A stretch of 64,000 bases of DNA from Hypericum androsaemum (GCA_963995505.1 OZ023196.1:9979106-10043105); one strand, 5' to 3'. Positions 12,165-24,073 are shown, counted from the first letter of the stretch. Notes: generated from the sequence alone by a model not told the origin. A program made the numbers and translations.

Positions 12165-12169
12165 GAAAT

Positions 12170-13490
12170 CACGCTATTCTTCTCGAACCAAGCTAGAGAT
12201 GGAAAATATGGAGATGCATGTCAAAGACCAAGCGAAGGAAGCTGCTCCTCTGTTGATTACAAGTGAAGAGAAAGTCATGGCCCCTATGGTTAAGCCTACA
12301 GTGAAGAAGGTCACAAGGAAAAAAGGGAACGGTAAAATTAGGAAAGAGGAAGACAAGGTCTTCTTCTAAGGATGAACCCAAGGCAAAAAGTGCGAAGCCC
12401 TCTTCTGTGGAGAAGATTCCTCCTAAGCCTTCGAAGGCGAAGGTGGTTCAAAACAAAGATTTGTTGTAAGATAAAGATGCTGAAGAAGATTCAGACGCCA
12501 CTCTCTCAGAAGATGCTTTCAGAGGACAGTATACTCTCAAAGCCTTTAAGCCCGTAATCACACAACATGTCTTTGGAAACTTCCATTTTAAGCATAAAGA
12601 TTTTCTTGAGCGTTTCAATGAACTTAGCTGTAAAAAGGTTATCTCTGAAAGGATAATAGACTAGTAAGATCTGTTGGCTAGAGGTTTTGGTGAAAGAGCG
12701 AGAGATTGGTTAGAAAAGACTGGTTTATTAGGTCTTACAAAAATTGGCTATGGAGTGAATGCTGATAAAGTCAAAGAGTTCTATGCTACATTACCAACTC
12801 ATAGGAGATTAGCACCTACATATGAAGTTAGGTCATTGCAATGGTTGTATGGAAATGACTTCTATACAATTTCTCCAAAGGATTTGGGAGAACTGTTTGG
12901 AATAAGTTGTTATGGAATAAGCTTGGCTAAGTTCATGAACAAGAGGATGCAAGGACTATAGTCATAGAACATAATAAATGGGATGCCTTTCAAGAAAGTT
13001 GAAGTGAATTATCGAGCTACTACTATTTATGATACTGAGTTCAGGTTGGTTTAACACTTTGTTACAATCAGAGTCTTCAATAAGCCACCAAATACCAATA
13101 CTATTGGCAACAAAGAGTTGAACTTCCTGAAGCATGTATGGGCTAAGGAGAAGATAAACATTCTCGAGTTCTTGATTATAAAAATCAAGACTGCCAAGAC
13201 AAGGATATGTCTGCCAAGACAAGAAGCAAGTTGTCTATCACTCTTGCAAATCACAAATTGTTTGTAGAAGTTGGCCTTTCTGATTAGGGCATCTTAGGGG
13301 GAAAAGAAGACTTGGGTAAGGGAGAAGGATCAAGCTCAGCTGTTATCGTTGAGAAAGAAGGAAGCAAGATTGAATATATTGATGCTGCTACTACTATGGC
13401 TATCCAGATTATTATTATAGCAATTGCTAAAGAAGCAAGAAAGAAAAAGGGCAAAGGCGTTGCCATAGGCGGTGAAAACAAAGATGATTA
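12170..13490 (+). pseudogene. 3' part of Sirevirus env-like ORF
   Basis: This continues the ORF that begins at 3264. A basic, lysine-rich section (12170-12370) is followed by a better conserved block starting near 12674 (ARGFGERARDWLEK, then HRRLAPTYEVRSLQWLYGND at about 12800-12860). A low-complexity lysine/alanine tail ends at 13490. Stops near 12368, 12467, 12664 and 12961 break it. The middle block looks like the conserved 'putative retrotransposon protein' region found in plant env-like ORFs; I have no direct proof of that homology. An AGGGGGAAAAG polypurine stretch at about 13295 lies inside. Confidence 0.55.
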
Positions 13491-13679
13491 AGCCTTTTAT
13501 CGAATGAATAAGTACCTCGCTAAAGCTTGGTTGTTCAGTGGATTAAGCTCTCTTCTATGTATAAAAGTTTAATTAACTTTGGGAAGAGTTTTTATAATCT
13601 TCTCGGCAGTTAATGTAAGATGAAAAGCTACCCAAGATGATTCTCTCTTTTGTCCAAGTTGTAATTGATTAAATTCTGA

Positions 13680-14490
13680 TTATGTTGAACTAACATAACC
13701 CGATGCAAAAGAAAAATCGGTAGCTTTGTTTGTCTTTGTTGTAACAACTATTATATGGATCAAATCAACTCCAACTCAAGGTCAATTCAAGTCAGCCTAG
13801 GAAGAAAAAGTATTTGATACTTAGGTAACCAATAAAGATTCATCCTCTAACGGCTATATCTGACGTGATCGAAAAAGAAGATTGAATAATTGCTCTGAGA
13901 GCAAGCACAAAGCAAAAAGAAGAAGAAGCCTTCGTGGTCCTATAATACAAGACAAAGACAAAGTAGAGACGTTGTGAACGTAAGAGAGGTGATCAAGGTT
14001 CAAAGATAAAAATCAAGTAAGAGCAAAACACATACATTCAAAGAGAGAAAATATGAGATCACCGTGTTTAGACAAAGAGTAATTTTGATAAATCATTATC
14101 TTGAATACTTGCTCAACTTCTGTGTGAAGTACTAAGAAGTATAGTTGTAAAAGTAATGATGAAAAATATTTTTAGATAGCCTGCAAATCTAGAGAGTTGG
14201 TGGCTAGTCTCAGTCCATCAAAGCTAGTGGTTACAAGTAAACTGTGAAAACTTGTGGCATACTCTTGTATTTTTTATCGGTGTAGTACAAAAGCGAGAGG
14301 ATGGTTGATTGTTAAAGAGTGGACGTAGACTCAGTGGACCCAAGCCGAACCACTATACATCTAGTGTCAAATACATGTATCCTTACTCTCATTTACATTA
14401 ATAGACTAAGTACCCAAATAGTCAAAAAAATTGTTAGAGACCTAATTCACCCCCTCTTAGGTTGCATATTGGACCTACAAACAACGAAAG
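13680..14490 (+). repeat. Probable 3' LTR and 3' UTR of the Sirevirus-type element
   Basis: No coding. The stretch from about 13680 has the composition of a copia LTR and ends with a C-rich segment (TTCACCCCCTCTTAGG near 14447-14462) typical of copia LTR ends in plants. No partner LTR is in the window and no target duplication can be shown, so both limits are approximate. Confidence 0.4.
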
Positions 14491-14990
14491 CTAAAAATAG
14501 TATATGAAATTTTTTATATTTAGATAATTGAAAAATAAAAAATATTTTTTGATTCTTACATCATGGTGAGATACATTACAGAGATCATTTCAAATCTTAT
14601 TATTTTTTAAGTTTGATCAATTTTATTATAATTACAACAAGTCTCATCAAAGTATATGAGATTTGCTAATGGATTCCAATGACAACCAAACTAGACGCAC
14701 TTTTTAAAAATAAAATGGAGTGAGATTAGAATTAATTTGTAAACAAATTCTCAAATGAAATTGAGAATTTATTTATGAAAAAAATGAAATTGTAATACTA
14801 CATTTGCAATCGAGCATGTAGTTAATGCTTGATTGGTAAAAAGTGTTTTCCACATTGATAAAAGTACTTCTCTTGTACATAGGAGGCTTCCTTATTTCCA
14901 CGCCGTGGTTCGCGGCGCTTTGGATTCTACTTCCCTCTTGGTTTGTTTTCTCATTGGACAAGATCCCTAATATTTGAAGAAATTGATTAT
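14491..14990. other. AT-rich spacer, nothing recognised
   Basis: Low-complexity AT-rich DNA to the right of the Sirevirus-type element. Short ORFs only; no repeat partner seen in the window. Confidence 0.5.
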
Positions 14991-14997
14991 TCAGAAT

Positions 14998-15860
14998 AGC
15001 CTAGTATTATTTAATTCTTTATCTTTCGGAAATTAAATTGATTAATTCTAAGACTCAAATTCTGACAAATTTTTGGCGAATCACCACTAATAATACCAAA
15101 ATACTCTTATCTACAAAAATTGCTAAATTGCCACTCATCCCTAACCTCTCAATCTACAACAAACATTAAAATACCCGGTAGAGAGGAGCCAAAATCAAGA
15201 GAAAGTACCTATATACCGAAGGTGAAGGAAAAATAAGTCATAAAAAATTGAGTTCTCTGTTCGTGATTCAATTGGGTACTTTCTTACTATAACCTTTACT
15301 ACTGCGTGTAGTTCTTTTTCTTTTTCTTTGTTCTTCAATCTCCCTAGGGAAAGTCTGAGTATTTATTTTTCTTTTTCTTTTTCTCAATTATTCTTTGAGC
15401 TATCGAATCTTATTGGTATTCATGTTTGGTTTCAACTATTGGCGGTATTTCTCATGTGTGAAAAGTTGGTATGTTTAAGGTACCCAGAAACCTGTTTGCT
15501 TTAGATATGACGAGGTCAAGAAGAATTAGCTCTTTAAAGATTAGAGTGAATTAGCTCTTTAAAGATTAGAGTAGGTTGACATTGTAAGGTTTGACATTTT
15601 GTAACATAGCTTCTGCAATGGATGCTGGTTGCTGTGTTTATGGAGTTTTAACGAATCGATTCATTTCCTCAGAAAATGGAGTGGTTAGGGATGAGTTGAT
15701 TGAGAGGTTAGGGATGAATGGCAATTTAGTAAGTTTTTTAGATAGGGATATTTTAGTATTTTTAGTAGTGATTCGCCGGAAAAGTGGTCGGAATTTAAGT
15801 TAAGGGACTAATCAATTTGATTTTTTTAAATATAAAGGAGTAAATAATACTAGATTATCT
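14998..15860. mobile_element. Long terminal-inverted-repeat (foldback) element, family 1 copy
   Basis: The left arm (about 14998-15165) and the right arm (about 15685-15858) are inverted copies. Shared blocks include CTAGTATTATTTA at the tips, GGCGAATCAC, CTAAATTGCCA and CATCCCTAACCTCTCAATC at the inner ends. Arms of roughly 165 bases with a 520-base centre fit a non-autonomous MULE-like or foldback element. I find no convincing target duplication. The centre has pyrimidine-rich tracts resembling a plant 5' UTR or intron and a 25-base tandem duplication. A related copy lies at 20045-20510. Confidence 0.75.
15523..15572. repeat. 25-base tandem duplication
   Basis: The unit GAATTAGCTCTTTAAAGATTAGAGT-like sequence occurs twice without mismatch (15523-15547, 15548-15572) inside the foldback element. 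Confidence 0.9.
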
Positions 15861-17999
15861 TAAATAATTAATTTTTTCTAACATTAAAGACTTGTGACTA
15901 TTTTGCCATTTCTTCTTTTATAATTTTTCGCTGAAATAGAACGTAGTAAATGATTTAGATTTTGATAAGAATATTTTGTATCAAATTTTAATAGTGAAAC
16001 AAATATTATTAAAAAAAGACTATAAATAAGATCCAACAATACTAAATTTATATACATTGTATAAAATCAACGATATAGCGTCTCTCTTTTTAATTGCGGT
16101 CATATAATAAAAGGGCCCCCGTGAGAATCTGGGCGAACCGGATTCTTGAATTCTAAGCAAATAAAAAGAAAGAAAAGTAATAATCAAAATCTAAGCTCAG
16201 AACCCCTAAAAAAAGAAATCTAAGCTCAGAGATAGGCTGGGTCTACGCGTTAAGGGACATCATTAACAATCCTTGGGGGAGATTGGAATGTCTTTGTGTC
16301 TACAATTATAAGTTAAACGACAAGGATTAGAGCATCTAAACCTTATCCAATGAGGACATATTCAAAGTTGTAATTGAGTTGGATTCAATTAAACTCCAAT
16401 TAAAGAGTTTTTGATTTGAAGTCTCGTGAATATAAAAAATACTATTGAAAGAATGAGCTTAAAATATAAGGTGACAGACTCGACTCCGTACATAGATTAA
16501 AAAAATTATCCAATGAACTTATTAATTAAGTTAATTAGTGTTTTCTTGCAAAACCGTGTGGGTCCAAGTTGGTGAATCTTTGAACCCACCAAGCATGTGC
16601 ACTGGATTATGAATCATGATGATCTCTTTTTTCTCTAAAGTCCTGGAAAGTAAAAGGTCCATGAAATTTTCTAGAGTTGCTGGTTTTTTTTCATTGACTT
16701 GTTGCCTTAGTGGTCTAATAAGGAAGCCAATCACAACGGCCGATTGTGACCTCTCTCCATGTGAAGCAAATCCTAACCTTGCGGAATTATACAATTTATT
16801 TAAGCTACTACCCTTTTTCAAAAAAATATCGAAGATACATAGATTAGTGGTATCAATTTTTGTTGGTTATTAACGATTTAGAATATCACATCGGCAGTAG
16901 CAAGTAATTTATCACAATATTTTTTAAATTTTTAAATAACTCCAATGTTATTAATACTAAAAGAAAAGAAAAAAAAACCTTACATCAAAACCAACCCATT
17001 GGTTGAGAATATTTATCCAAGTTTATAATAATATAGGTGTGAAAGTGCATTTAGATATTTATCCGTTGGGTTGAGAATATCACATTGGAAATAGCAAGTG
17101 ATTTATCATAATATATAAGTGTGAAAAATGTAAATTTTATTACTTACAATTTTAGGTTGAATATATGTTTTCTAACATCTAATAGAGAGATTATTTGGGT
17201 AATTATTGAATATATTGGTTATTTTAGTTTATTTCTATTGACCGAGTAAAAAGTGTCATAGAGCGGCAAACTTCAATTCTAAAGCTAGAGGATGCGAGTC
17301 AAAAGATTCTATAGTTGTATAACATTTCAGAAGGTACGGTATAAAAAAATTTGCAAAATAAAAAAAGCACCGTATCTTTGTTTTTCTTTCAAAAGATAGG
17401 GTGATTTTTTTGGAAATTGTATCAGATTAATACAATTTTTATCAAATGTTGCCTCCAAGAATCCGCCGCTGCAAGTGGGCTGCTCAGCCAATCAATGTCA
17501 TGTTACTTTCACTAGTGTTGGCTTTAAGGGTTAGTAGGATTTGATTAGCTGCTACTTCAATGGCAGACACAGAGCCTGAAAGGTAGGTGTGCTTCTTCAT
17601 GTAAAGGAACTTACCTCTTGCGGTGTCTATGATTGTTTTCTATGGTCATCAAAAAGCCATCATTGCTCTTATTTTAATATAATCAATAAAACTTTGAGAC
17701 GCAACAGTGTTAAATACGTGTTAATTAAATGTCCGTATACCACGTGGTTTCAACCAAAAATAAACATAACCAGGAAAAGCCAAAGTAATGAGAAGTAACA
17801 TGAGCACCACAAAATGGTGTCTAATAATCAGCCAATTAAGCTTCTCATTTCACAACATACATGACTAATTAGGGCCTCTAGTTAAATAGCATGGGAGAAT
17901 TAAGTTAAGTTGCTTGATTTCTAGCAGAAGCATTTTTCAGCGTGTTTTGTCCTCATTAACCAAACAGCCATCAGTTCCATTCTGATTAATCCCTTACAT
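15861..17999. other. Intergenic region downstream of the DUF1635 gene
   Basis: AT-rich, no gene recognised. A short repeat pair of the type GAATATCACAT(C/T)GG...AGCAAGT(A/G)ATTTATCA occurs at 16879-16918 and 17074-17112 and looks like LTR or TRIM debris. An open frame on the minus strand at 16531-16821 has no recognisable domain and I do not call it a gene. Confidence 0.5.
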
Positions 18000-18042
18000 G
18001 CCTAACAGAATGAGAATGATGGATGATGCACTTGGATCCTTG

Positions 18043-18867
18043 TCAATGGATGGCAAGTTTGTGGTACTTGCTTGAAGGAGAAGGAGTGGCTTCACAGGGT
18101 TCAAGGGCCCTCTTCTTGCCTAAGCAAGGGCTAGAGCTTGCAAAGGAGTCTTGGTGAATTAGTTGAGCTGTTGGGGAAGAAATGGTCACAGGTGGGATCT
18201 CAATGCAGTCCAATTGCGGTGGAGGATGCTGCCATTGAGGGAGCGGTCCAGCCAGGAGAAGGGTCTTCAGCAGCGGCCCGGCGTCTTTGACCGCCTGCAG
18301 AAGCTTCCCTTTCTCTGGCAGTGCCTTATCCGCTGCTAACTGCGAAACAACATCCTCAGCAGGTGAATCCTGGTGGTGTCGCTGCGGAATTCGATCACTG
18401 CCCTGTAAATGTGAGGCTGCAATGAACCTGATGCAATCCGGAGAATTCTCTCGGTCGCTGGGCTCATTCGCTTTCGACTCATCCTCACTACTGCTAGTCC
18501 CCGAAACCAGACCGGATTCTTGGAGTAGCTGTTGTTGGAGCAAGAACTTGTCCAGCATAAGCTTCTGGCACTGAGTTTGGGCCTCATTTCTCTCCTTAAT
18601 GGCTATGGCCAGAAGGCCTTTAAGATTGATTATGTCAACTTCTTTCCTGGTGATCTCTTCCTTGGTTGCTACAACTGCTGTTTCAAGCTCTGTAGTGTAT
18701 AAAAGATACCGCTTAAACTCTTCAAGCCCCTGTTAAAATCAAGACACAAGTAAGAGAATTGTTCACACATTTCACAAAGAAATAATGTTCAAGAAAGTGA
18801 AATGTTTTACCTCTTCTTGGTAGAAATGAGCCCAAGTAAGAGAATTGGAATTGCAGTGGTCTTCCAT
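18043..18867 (-). CDS. DUF1635 family protein, two exons
   Basis: Exon 1 is 18867-18811 (19 codons, ATG at 18867), intron 18810-18730 (81 bases, GTAAAA...TTAACAG), exon 2 18729-18043, stop TGA at 18045-18043; 247 residues in all. The splice is phase 0 and joins a short acidic N-terminus (MEDHCNSNSLTWAHFYQEE) to the DUF1635 core. That core, residues 20-95, is a helix/coiled-coil region with LYTTELETAVVATKEEI, KGLLAIAIKERNEAQ and KLMLDKFLLQQQL. A serine-rich, disordered middle follows and the C-terminus ends KRALEPC...KYHKLAIH, as usual for the family. DUF1635 proteins are plant-specific and of unknown function; some are labelled TOX/HMG-like. This is the only intact host gene I see, with codon use and GC unlike the surrounding repeats. 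It lies between two foldback elements. Confidence 0.9.
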
Positions 18868-18963
18868 TTCTAGGGGGGGGACCTAGTTGCAGACTGCTTT
18901 CTTCCGCTTTTATAAGCTTCTTATAAGAATTGGAGACTAGGAATATTTGTTTGCTTTGTGATT

Positions 18964-18973
18964 CTTTTATATA
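18964..18973 (-). promoter_or_regulatory. Probable TATA box of the DUF1635 gene
   Basis: On the minus strand this reads TATATAAAAG, about 100 bases upstream of the ATG at 18867. It would place the transcript start near 18935 with a 5' UTR of about 70 bases. A weaker candidate (TTATAAAAG, near 18907-18915) is closer to the ATG. Confidence 0.45.
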
Positions 18974-18999
18974 CAGAGTCGAGCGAGTTCGAGTCCTAT

Positions 19000-20044
19000 T
19001 ATTGAGGCCAATCTTTTTACGTTTTTCTTTTGCTTTCTTTTTCCGGTGTTGGAAAAAATCACTAGTGGCCAAAATCACGAGGAGGGCCCGTAGAAAAGGC
19101 AACCTCTGGTGCAATCAGAATTTTCTTCTAGTTTAAGTACGAAAAAGAGAGACACTGTCGGTTCTTTTTTAACCCAAATAATGTCGGTTTAGGAATAAAA
19201 ATTTGTTGATTGCAGCAGTAAAATCTATAGTTGAATAAATGTTGTATGTGGAGAAACTTTGAAGGAAATGAAACAAAAAAACTAAACAGAAAGATGTACA
19301 AAAAAGCTGTTAGCTTATGGATATTTTATTCTGCCTGTTCAGCAATATACGCAATCAATTTATTTATTTTGAAAAAATAACAGATACAATGTGGGAGAAC
19401 CAATAATCACACAAAAATTCCTCTCAAAAAAATATCACACAAGATTACATCAAGAATCCTTGCCCTAAATATTCAGAAGAAAGTTCGCTTTGGTATATTG
19501 TAGTTTGATGTATTTGTACAACTGTAATTTATGGATAAAGAAATGACTGGTTGGGTGACAAAGGTTGCTTCGGTTAACAATGATCTCGATTTTGACCATA
19601 TTTATGATAAAAATATACTTAATTTTTATTGATGGACTTCATTTCAGAAAACGTGTTAGAGATTATTGTATCGAAAAAATTATAATAAGTTTGTTTAAAA
19701 ATATAAAAAATTAATCAATTTATTATCTTAAAATTTTGGTTGAATATAAAGCTATTATTAAAAACTAGTTAAAAGACTCAATCGGACTTAAAAGTCTTAT
19801 TCCCTTTTCTCAGGCGAAAAGGAACAACTAGATAGTCTAAACTATGTTCACAATAAAGCAGTTATTCACAGCAAAAAATAAAATAAAGCCGTATAAATTC
19901 TAGAGTACCCCCCTCTCTTTCACCTGCCTCTTGAGTCCTCTCCATCCATGTACATAGGGAGCTTTGAAGGCCGTTATGTTCATCAAAAATATATAGACAA
20001 GATAGTCACATGACCAATTGATAAAATTTTCTAATATTTTGAAA
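19000..20044. other. Upstream intergenic region
   Basis: No gene or repeat partner recognised. AT-rich with short pyrimidine tracts. Confidence 0.45.
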
Positions 20045-20510
20045 ATTAGAAAACCAATTGATAAGTCACATGATCCAATTTCAGATTATTTTTTCAGCGA
20101 TGAGCCACTAAAAGTACTAAAATGATAATTCCAGAAATTACTAAATTGTCACTTTGATTAGAAACTAAAATATTTCATCTCCGTACTCACCCATCCCCTA
20201 CAATCTAAGAAAAAACACCAATCCAAACAGACCAAACTCCCAGGTGGGTGATGTTAATGGGGTTTTTTTGGGGGAGAAATAATGGGGTTTTTTTTTATTT
20301 GTACATAAAGAGGGCGTTTGAAGATGAGATTTTAGTTTTTGGTTAAGTGACAATTTAATAATTCATGAAGTTAGGAATATTTTTTTATTTTTAGTGGTAT
20401 CTTGCCAGAAAATTTGTCCTGATTCGGGTCTATAGTCTAATTATTTGTTTTGGAATATATGAGGGATTAAGCTCATTAATCAATTTCTTCGTTATTTACT
20501 AATATTTTAC
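20045..20510. mobile_element. Foldback element related to 14998-15860
   Basis: The left arm (about 20045-20200) and right arm (about 20340-20508) are inverted relative to each other (CCACTAAAAGTAC, TTACTAAATTGTCACTT-type blocks). They resemble the arms of the element at 14998-15860, including the AATTGATTA...CC outer section. It is shorter and more diverged. Target duplication not found. Confidence 0.6.
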
Positions 20511-20970
20511 CAAAAATATTGGTGAATTGGCCAGACAACGTAACACCTCATTATTCCTATTGAGAACCTCACTATGACGACATGATTAGTACTAGTATAT
20601 TACAATTGCAGTGAGAGTTGACTTGGAGTTACTGCAATTTTTATGTAGTACTTTGTTGTTTAGTTGAAGTTGTATTGTTCTTGTAAGAGGAGGTAAAAGT
20701 GTAAAGTTAGTTTTATAAATTAATTCAAAGTGAATTTTATTAATTACCAAGCAAAAAATTTATTTACAATTGAATTACCAAATGAATTTCACTAAGATTT
20801 TATATGCAAATAAAATGGACTTAAAGCAAGCATGGGCTTACTTATCATACACAAATGTATGAAATGTGAAGTGCCTTGTTTAATTTTTTCAGATTAGATG
20901 GTGTGGGTTATTTTAATGATGAGTTAAAATATTCAAAGATTTTGGAGGTTTGACATTATGCAATATTGTT

Positions 20971-21025
20971 GCTATTTCTTTTCGTTTCCTGCAATTAATA
21001 AAGGTCTCTCTATTTATTAAAAAAA
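20971..21025 (+). mobile_element. 55-base 5'-truncated LINE insertion with poly(A) and 19-base TSD
   Basis: The 19-base flanks GACATTATGCAATATTGTT (20952-20970) and GACATTGTGTAATATTGTT (21026-21044) differ at two transitions. Between them lie 55 bases ending in TATTTATTAAAAAAA, like the 3' end of the LINE copies at 22043 and 24921. This is the mark of target-primed insertion of a very short LINE end. Confidence 0.75.
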
Positions 21026-21504
21026 GACATTGTGTAATATTGTTTCTAGCTTGGTTTGGAGATGTCATTTATCACTAAAAATGGCTAAGTTGGTATGAAT
21101 GGGCATGTTTTCAAAATAATTTGAAGAATTATACTCAGAAAAATTTAATAACAACTTATTGATATAAGAACAAACACATAATATGAGGAAGCACTTTAGT
21201 ATATGAAATCACAAAACAAGAACCTTTTTATCAGATCAGAAAACAAAGACGAAGCTCTCCCAACAACGCTCCTGGATCGACTAATATCCGGCCACACTGT
21301 ATCGAATAATTCAAATTCGTGAGGTGAGACTTTTGAAAATGACGAAGTTCTCTCAACAAGTATTTAACGTTGATGTGTTTCCAAGGATCCGAACTCAAGA
21401 TCTAATTAAAGTAGAACAACGTCATCAATAATTGATACAAGTATTTTTTGGTTCGCCTATTTTCTAGTTAGCCCACCTGAAACCATTTCACCATAGTCCA
21501 TGCA

Positions 21505-21528
21505 ACTCTCTCTCTCTCTCTCTCTCTC
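21505..21528. repeat. (CT)n microsatellite
   Basis: About 12 units of CT, uninterrupted. Confidence 0.9.
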
Positions 21529-21617
21529 ACCAAAAAACGCGTATAACATTGAAAGGAGCAGAGCCGAAACATTTGTGGGTGAGACAGCCTTAAAGGGAAT
21601 GGCGGTAGGGACCTCAT

Positions 21618-23798
21618 ATCTTCTCCATTCATTCCCTTTATGACTACCAAAGTATATCCAGTTAGGCCCAAAAGCTGTAGCGGTTCCCATGTGGCCAGTA
21701 AGGAATAACGCTTTTAGAAGAAGAAACTTGAGCCTTACCCATCTGTTTTTGTCCTACTTATCACGGTCATAAAACAATACGCATTTGTTGGTGAAAAATA
21801 CATTGTATCACGATATGTGTTAAATCGATTATTTTAAGTTTGAAGTATGACACAGCGTCAGTATTGTACCCACTTATATTTCATGGATCAATTATCACTT
21901 GCAACCTACTTTAAGCCAATGCGTTTACAAAATTTCAATAAAGCAAACCGATTTATTTTGAATCCTAGTATGACTAACAGTCAGATCGAAAGTTATTTTA
22001 TAAAAAAAATAGTGTATTAGTATTTATGTTCATCAATAAAATGATGAACATGGGCAGATATGGGCGCATCTCCCTCTGCGTAGATCATGTATTGTCTGGC
22101 GTGCGATTCATGGGCGGATGCCAACTCTGGATCTGCCGCAGCAAAGGGTGTTGTCAGACCGTCTATCTGTATGTTGGGCCATGTGGTTGAGGATACGATT
22201 GATCATATCCGTTGCAGAGTGCAGTCTTGGCAGTGTGGGAAAGAATATTTTCCATTTTTACTTACATTTTGCAGGTGGTGCGAGTTATGCAGAGGTGTGT
22301 GTGTCAGTTATACAGCGAAACTTCAGCCCGCAGGTTCTAGCCCTCTGGAAGCAGATCTTCATTACAGCTACCTGAGTAATATAGGGACAACGAAATGCCA
22401 GGATATTTGAGGGCCGAGCAACCTTCTGCTTTTCAGTAGTGGCGTGCATTTAGGCACTGGTGGCGGAGGCGGGGTGACTTGATATTGGTGTTATATGCTA
22501 ACACAGGATGAATTGTTGCGTTTAGCCTCTTTGGGCATCTCAAAGAGGCCAAGGCGCGCGCCGATGATCAAGAAGGTTTGGTGATTTTGCCCGTTTTGAA
22601 ATTCACAGAGTTTTGTATGGGGTTCTTTTGTGCAGGAGCTTGGTATATGTTATGCGATTCTACTTTTTTTTTCTCTTTATGAAAAGATGCACGTAGTACT
22701 ATGGTGGTATCAGAACAGGTGGTTGTGAGTATAAAAGATGATGTTGCGAATGGAATTATGGATTTTGCACATCTACAGGTAGGACAATGCTGCTGCGGAT
22801 GCTTTCTCAAAGCTACGAGGAACTACTTCGTGGCGTAATGCTCCTGATTGCATTTTATGCCATTTGGGCAGGATATGTCTCTCATCCCTTTTTTTTGTTT
22901 TTCATAGGACATGTGGTATTAACAAGAATTTGTTGCTCCTTTTTCCTATCGCTGGTTTTTCCAACTGAATTTTACGGTAGCTGAATTTTGTAGAATTTCG
23001 GACTTTAACCTCATACGGTCTAGTGCGAGGGAATGGTTTGGACATCCATCTTGGATGTTTAGATTCGTATGTGTAGATCACTTAAAAGGTGGGATTAAGG
23101 TTTGCTCTCGGCTACCCCAATGTGGGACTGCAGGAGTATGGGTGTTTCAACTCAGGTTTTTGGTTAGATTGATGATATGGGAGGGATTTTAGGATATATT
23201 CACTGCCCGCTTCTGGATTAGTTTGAGTTCGAGTTTCCTTTTTGGGATTTTGTTGTTCCATAACTTTTTGTATTTTCTTTTCCTTTGTTTAATGTAATTC
23301 GGTATTTATTCAAAAAAATGTTCATAAATAAAATATCTTCAAATTTTATTGGAAAATTTAGCATTTACAAATAATAGAAATCTTTCTTTAACCACTTTTA
23401 ATCTCACATAATACTTTAAAAACATTTTTTTTCAAAAAAATATATTTCGGTTAGTTGAATTAAGATTGACCGATTCAAATGGGTAAATCAACCGGTCCAA
23501 TGGTCTTCCAAATTTTGGTATAAAAACAAACCGCCATGAGTACCAAATTGTGATTCGACCACCGACTGAATGAGGAGATTAATTCGCATGGATGTACCAC
23601 TTAAAAGAGGGAATTTATCTGAGACACGTTTCTATATCCCTTTGTACAAATCCGTGACTTGATTTGGGAGCTTATAAGATCCGTCAATAAAATCATATTA
23701 TTATCTTGTCCAGAGATTTTATGCTGTTTTTTTAATACCAAATAACATTATTTATATTATTGATAAGAGTCGAGTATTATAAATATTTTCCCAATAAA
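21618..23798 (+). repeat. Tandem segmental duplication, unit A
   Basis: Unit A starts at ATCTTCTCCATTCATTCCC and ends with CCAATAAAA, where unit B begins with almost the same words. The content order matches unit B: a 200-base low-copy stretch, LINE 3' end, and a tail with TTAACCACTTTTAATCTCACA. Relative to B it lacks about 240 bases of the tail (gap after CCGACTGA near 23567) and keeps about 148 bases (21870-22017) that B has lost. Confidence 0.85.
22043..23317 (+). mobile_element. 5'-truncated LINE (zf-RVT / RNase H end), copy A
   Basis: Flanked by a 17-base target duplication, ATGTTCATCAATAAAAT (22026-22042) and a one-mismatch copy at 23318-23334, with an A-tail after GGTATTTATTC. Readable remnants are the RT-associated zinc-binding domain (ICMLGHVVEDTIDHI near 22167-22210, normally CxxC...H) and an RNase H tail near 22740-22860. 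All frames are broken. It was present before the segmental duplication since copy B has the same insertion site. Confidence 0.85.
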
Positions 23799-24073
23799 AT
23801 CTTCTCCGTTCATTCCCTTTATGACTACCACAGTATATCCAGTGAGGCTCAAAAGCTGTAAAGGTTCCCATTTGGCCAATAAGGAATAACGCTTTTAGAA
23901 GAAGAAACTTGAGCCTTACCCATCTGTTTTTGTCCTACTTATCACGGTCCTTTTGTTTTTTGAATACTTATCACGGTCCTAAAAGAGTACGCATTTGTTG
24001 GTGAAGAATACATTGTATCAGAATATTTAGCATTATTCTAATTTTGAAGTATAACAAAGCTCTAGAATTGTAC

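Larger units (their letters stand above)
1..14490 (+). mobile_element. Degenerate Sirevirus-type Ty1/copia retrotransposon (5' part outside window)
   Basis: The copia order protease, GAG-pre-integrase, integrase, RT, RNase H runs on the + strand in the first 3 kb. It is followed by a lysine-rich env-like ORF (3264 onward), which is characteristic of Sireviruses among copia elements. The element is cut at 3440/12165 by an Athila-like gypsy insertion, and the env-like reading resumes directly after it. Stops and frameshifts are frequent, so it is long dead. The 5' LTR and most of gag lie left of the window. The right limit is inferred from a C-rich stretch near 14449-14470 that resembles the end of many copia LTRs; it is not proven by a paired LTR. 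Confidence 0.85.

Noticed and set aside
16531..16821. 96-codon minus-strand open frame near the foldback element
   Set aside because: No domain, no intron/exon context, AT-rich flanks; the composition does not separate it from chance.
18287..18574. 95-codon + strand frame over the DUF1635 exon
   Set aside because: Antisense shadow of the real exon 2.
21457..21690. 77-codon minus-strand frame (…GPNWIYFGSHKGNEWRRYEV…)
   Set aside because: Part reads through a (CT)n tract as RERERE and part lies in the duplicated spacer; the duplicate at 23800 is not open. No family recognised.
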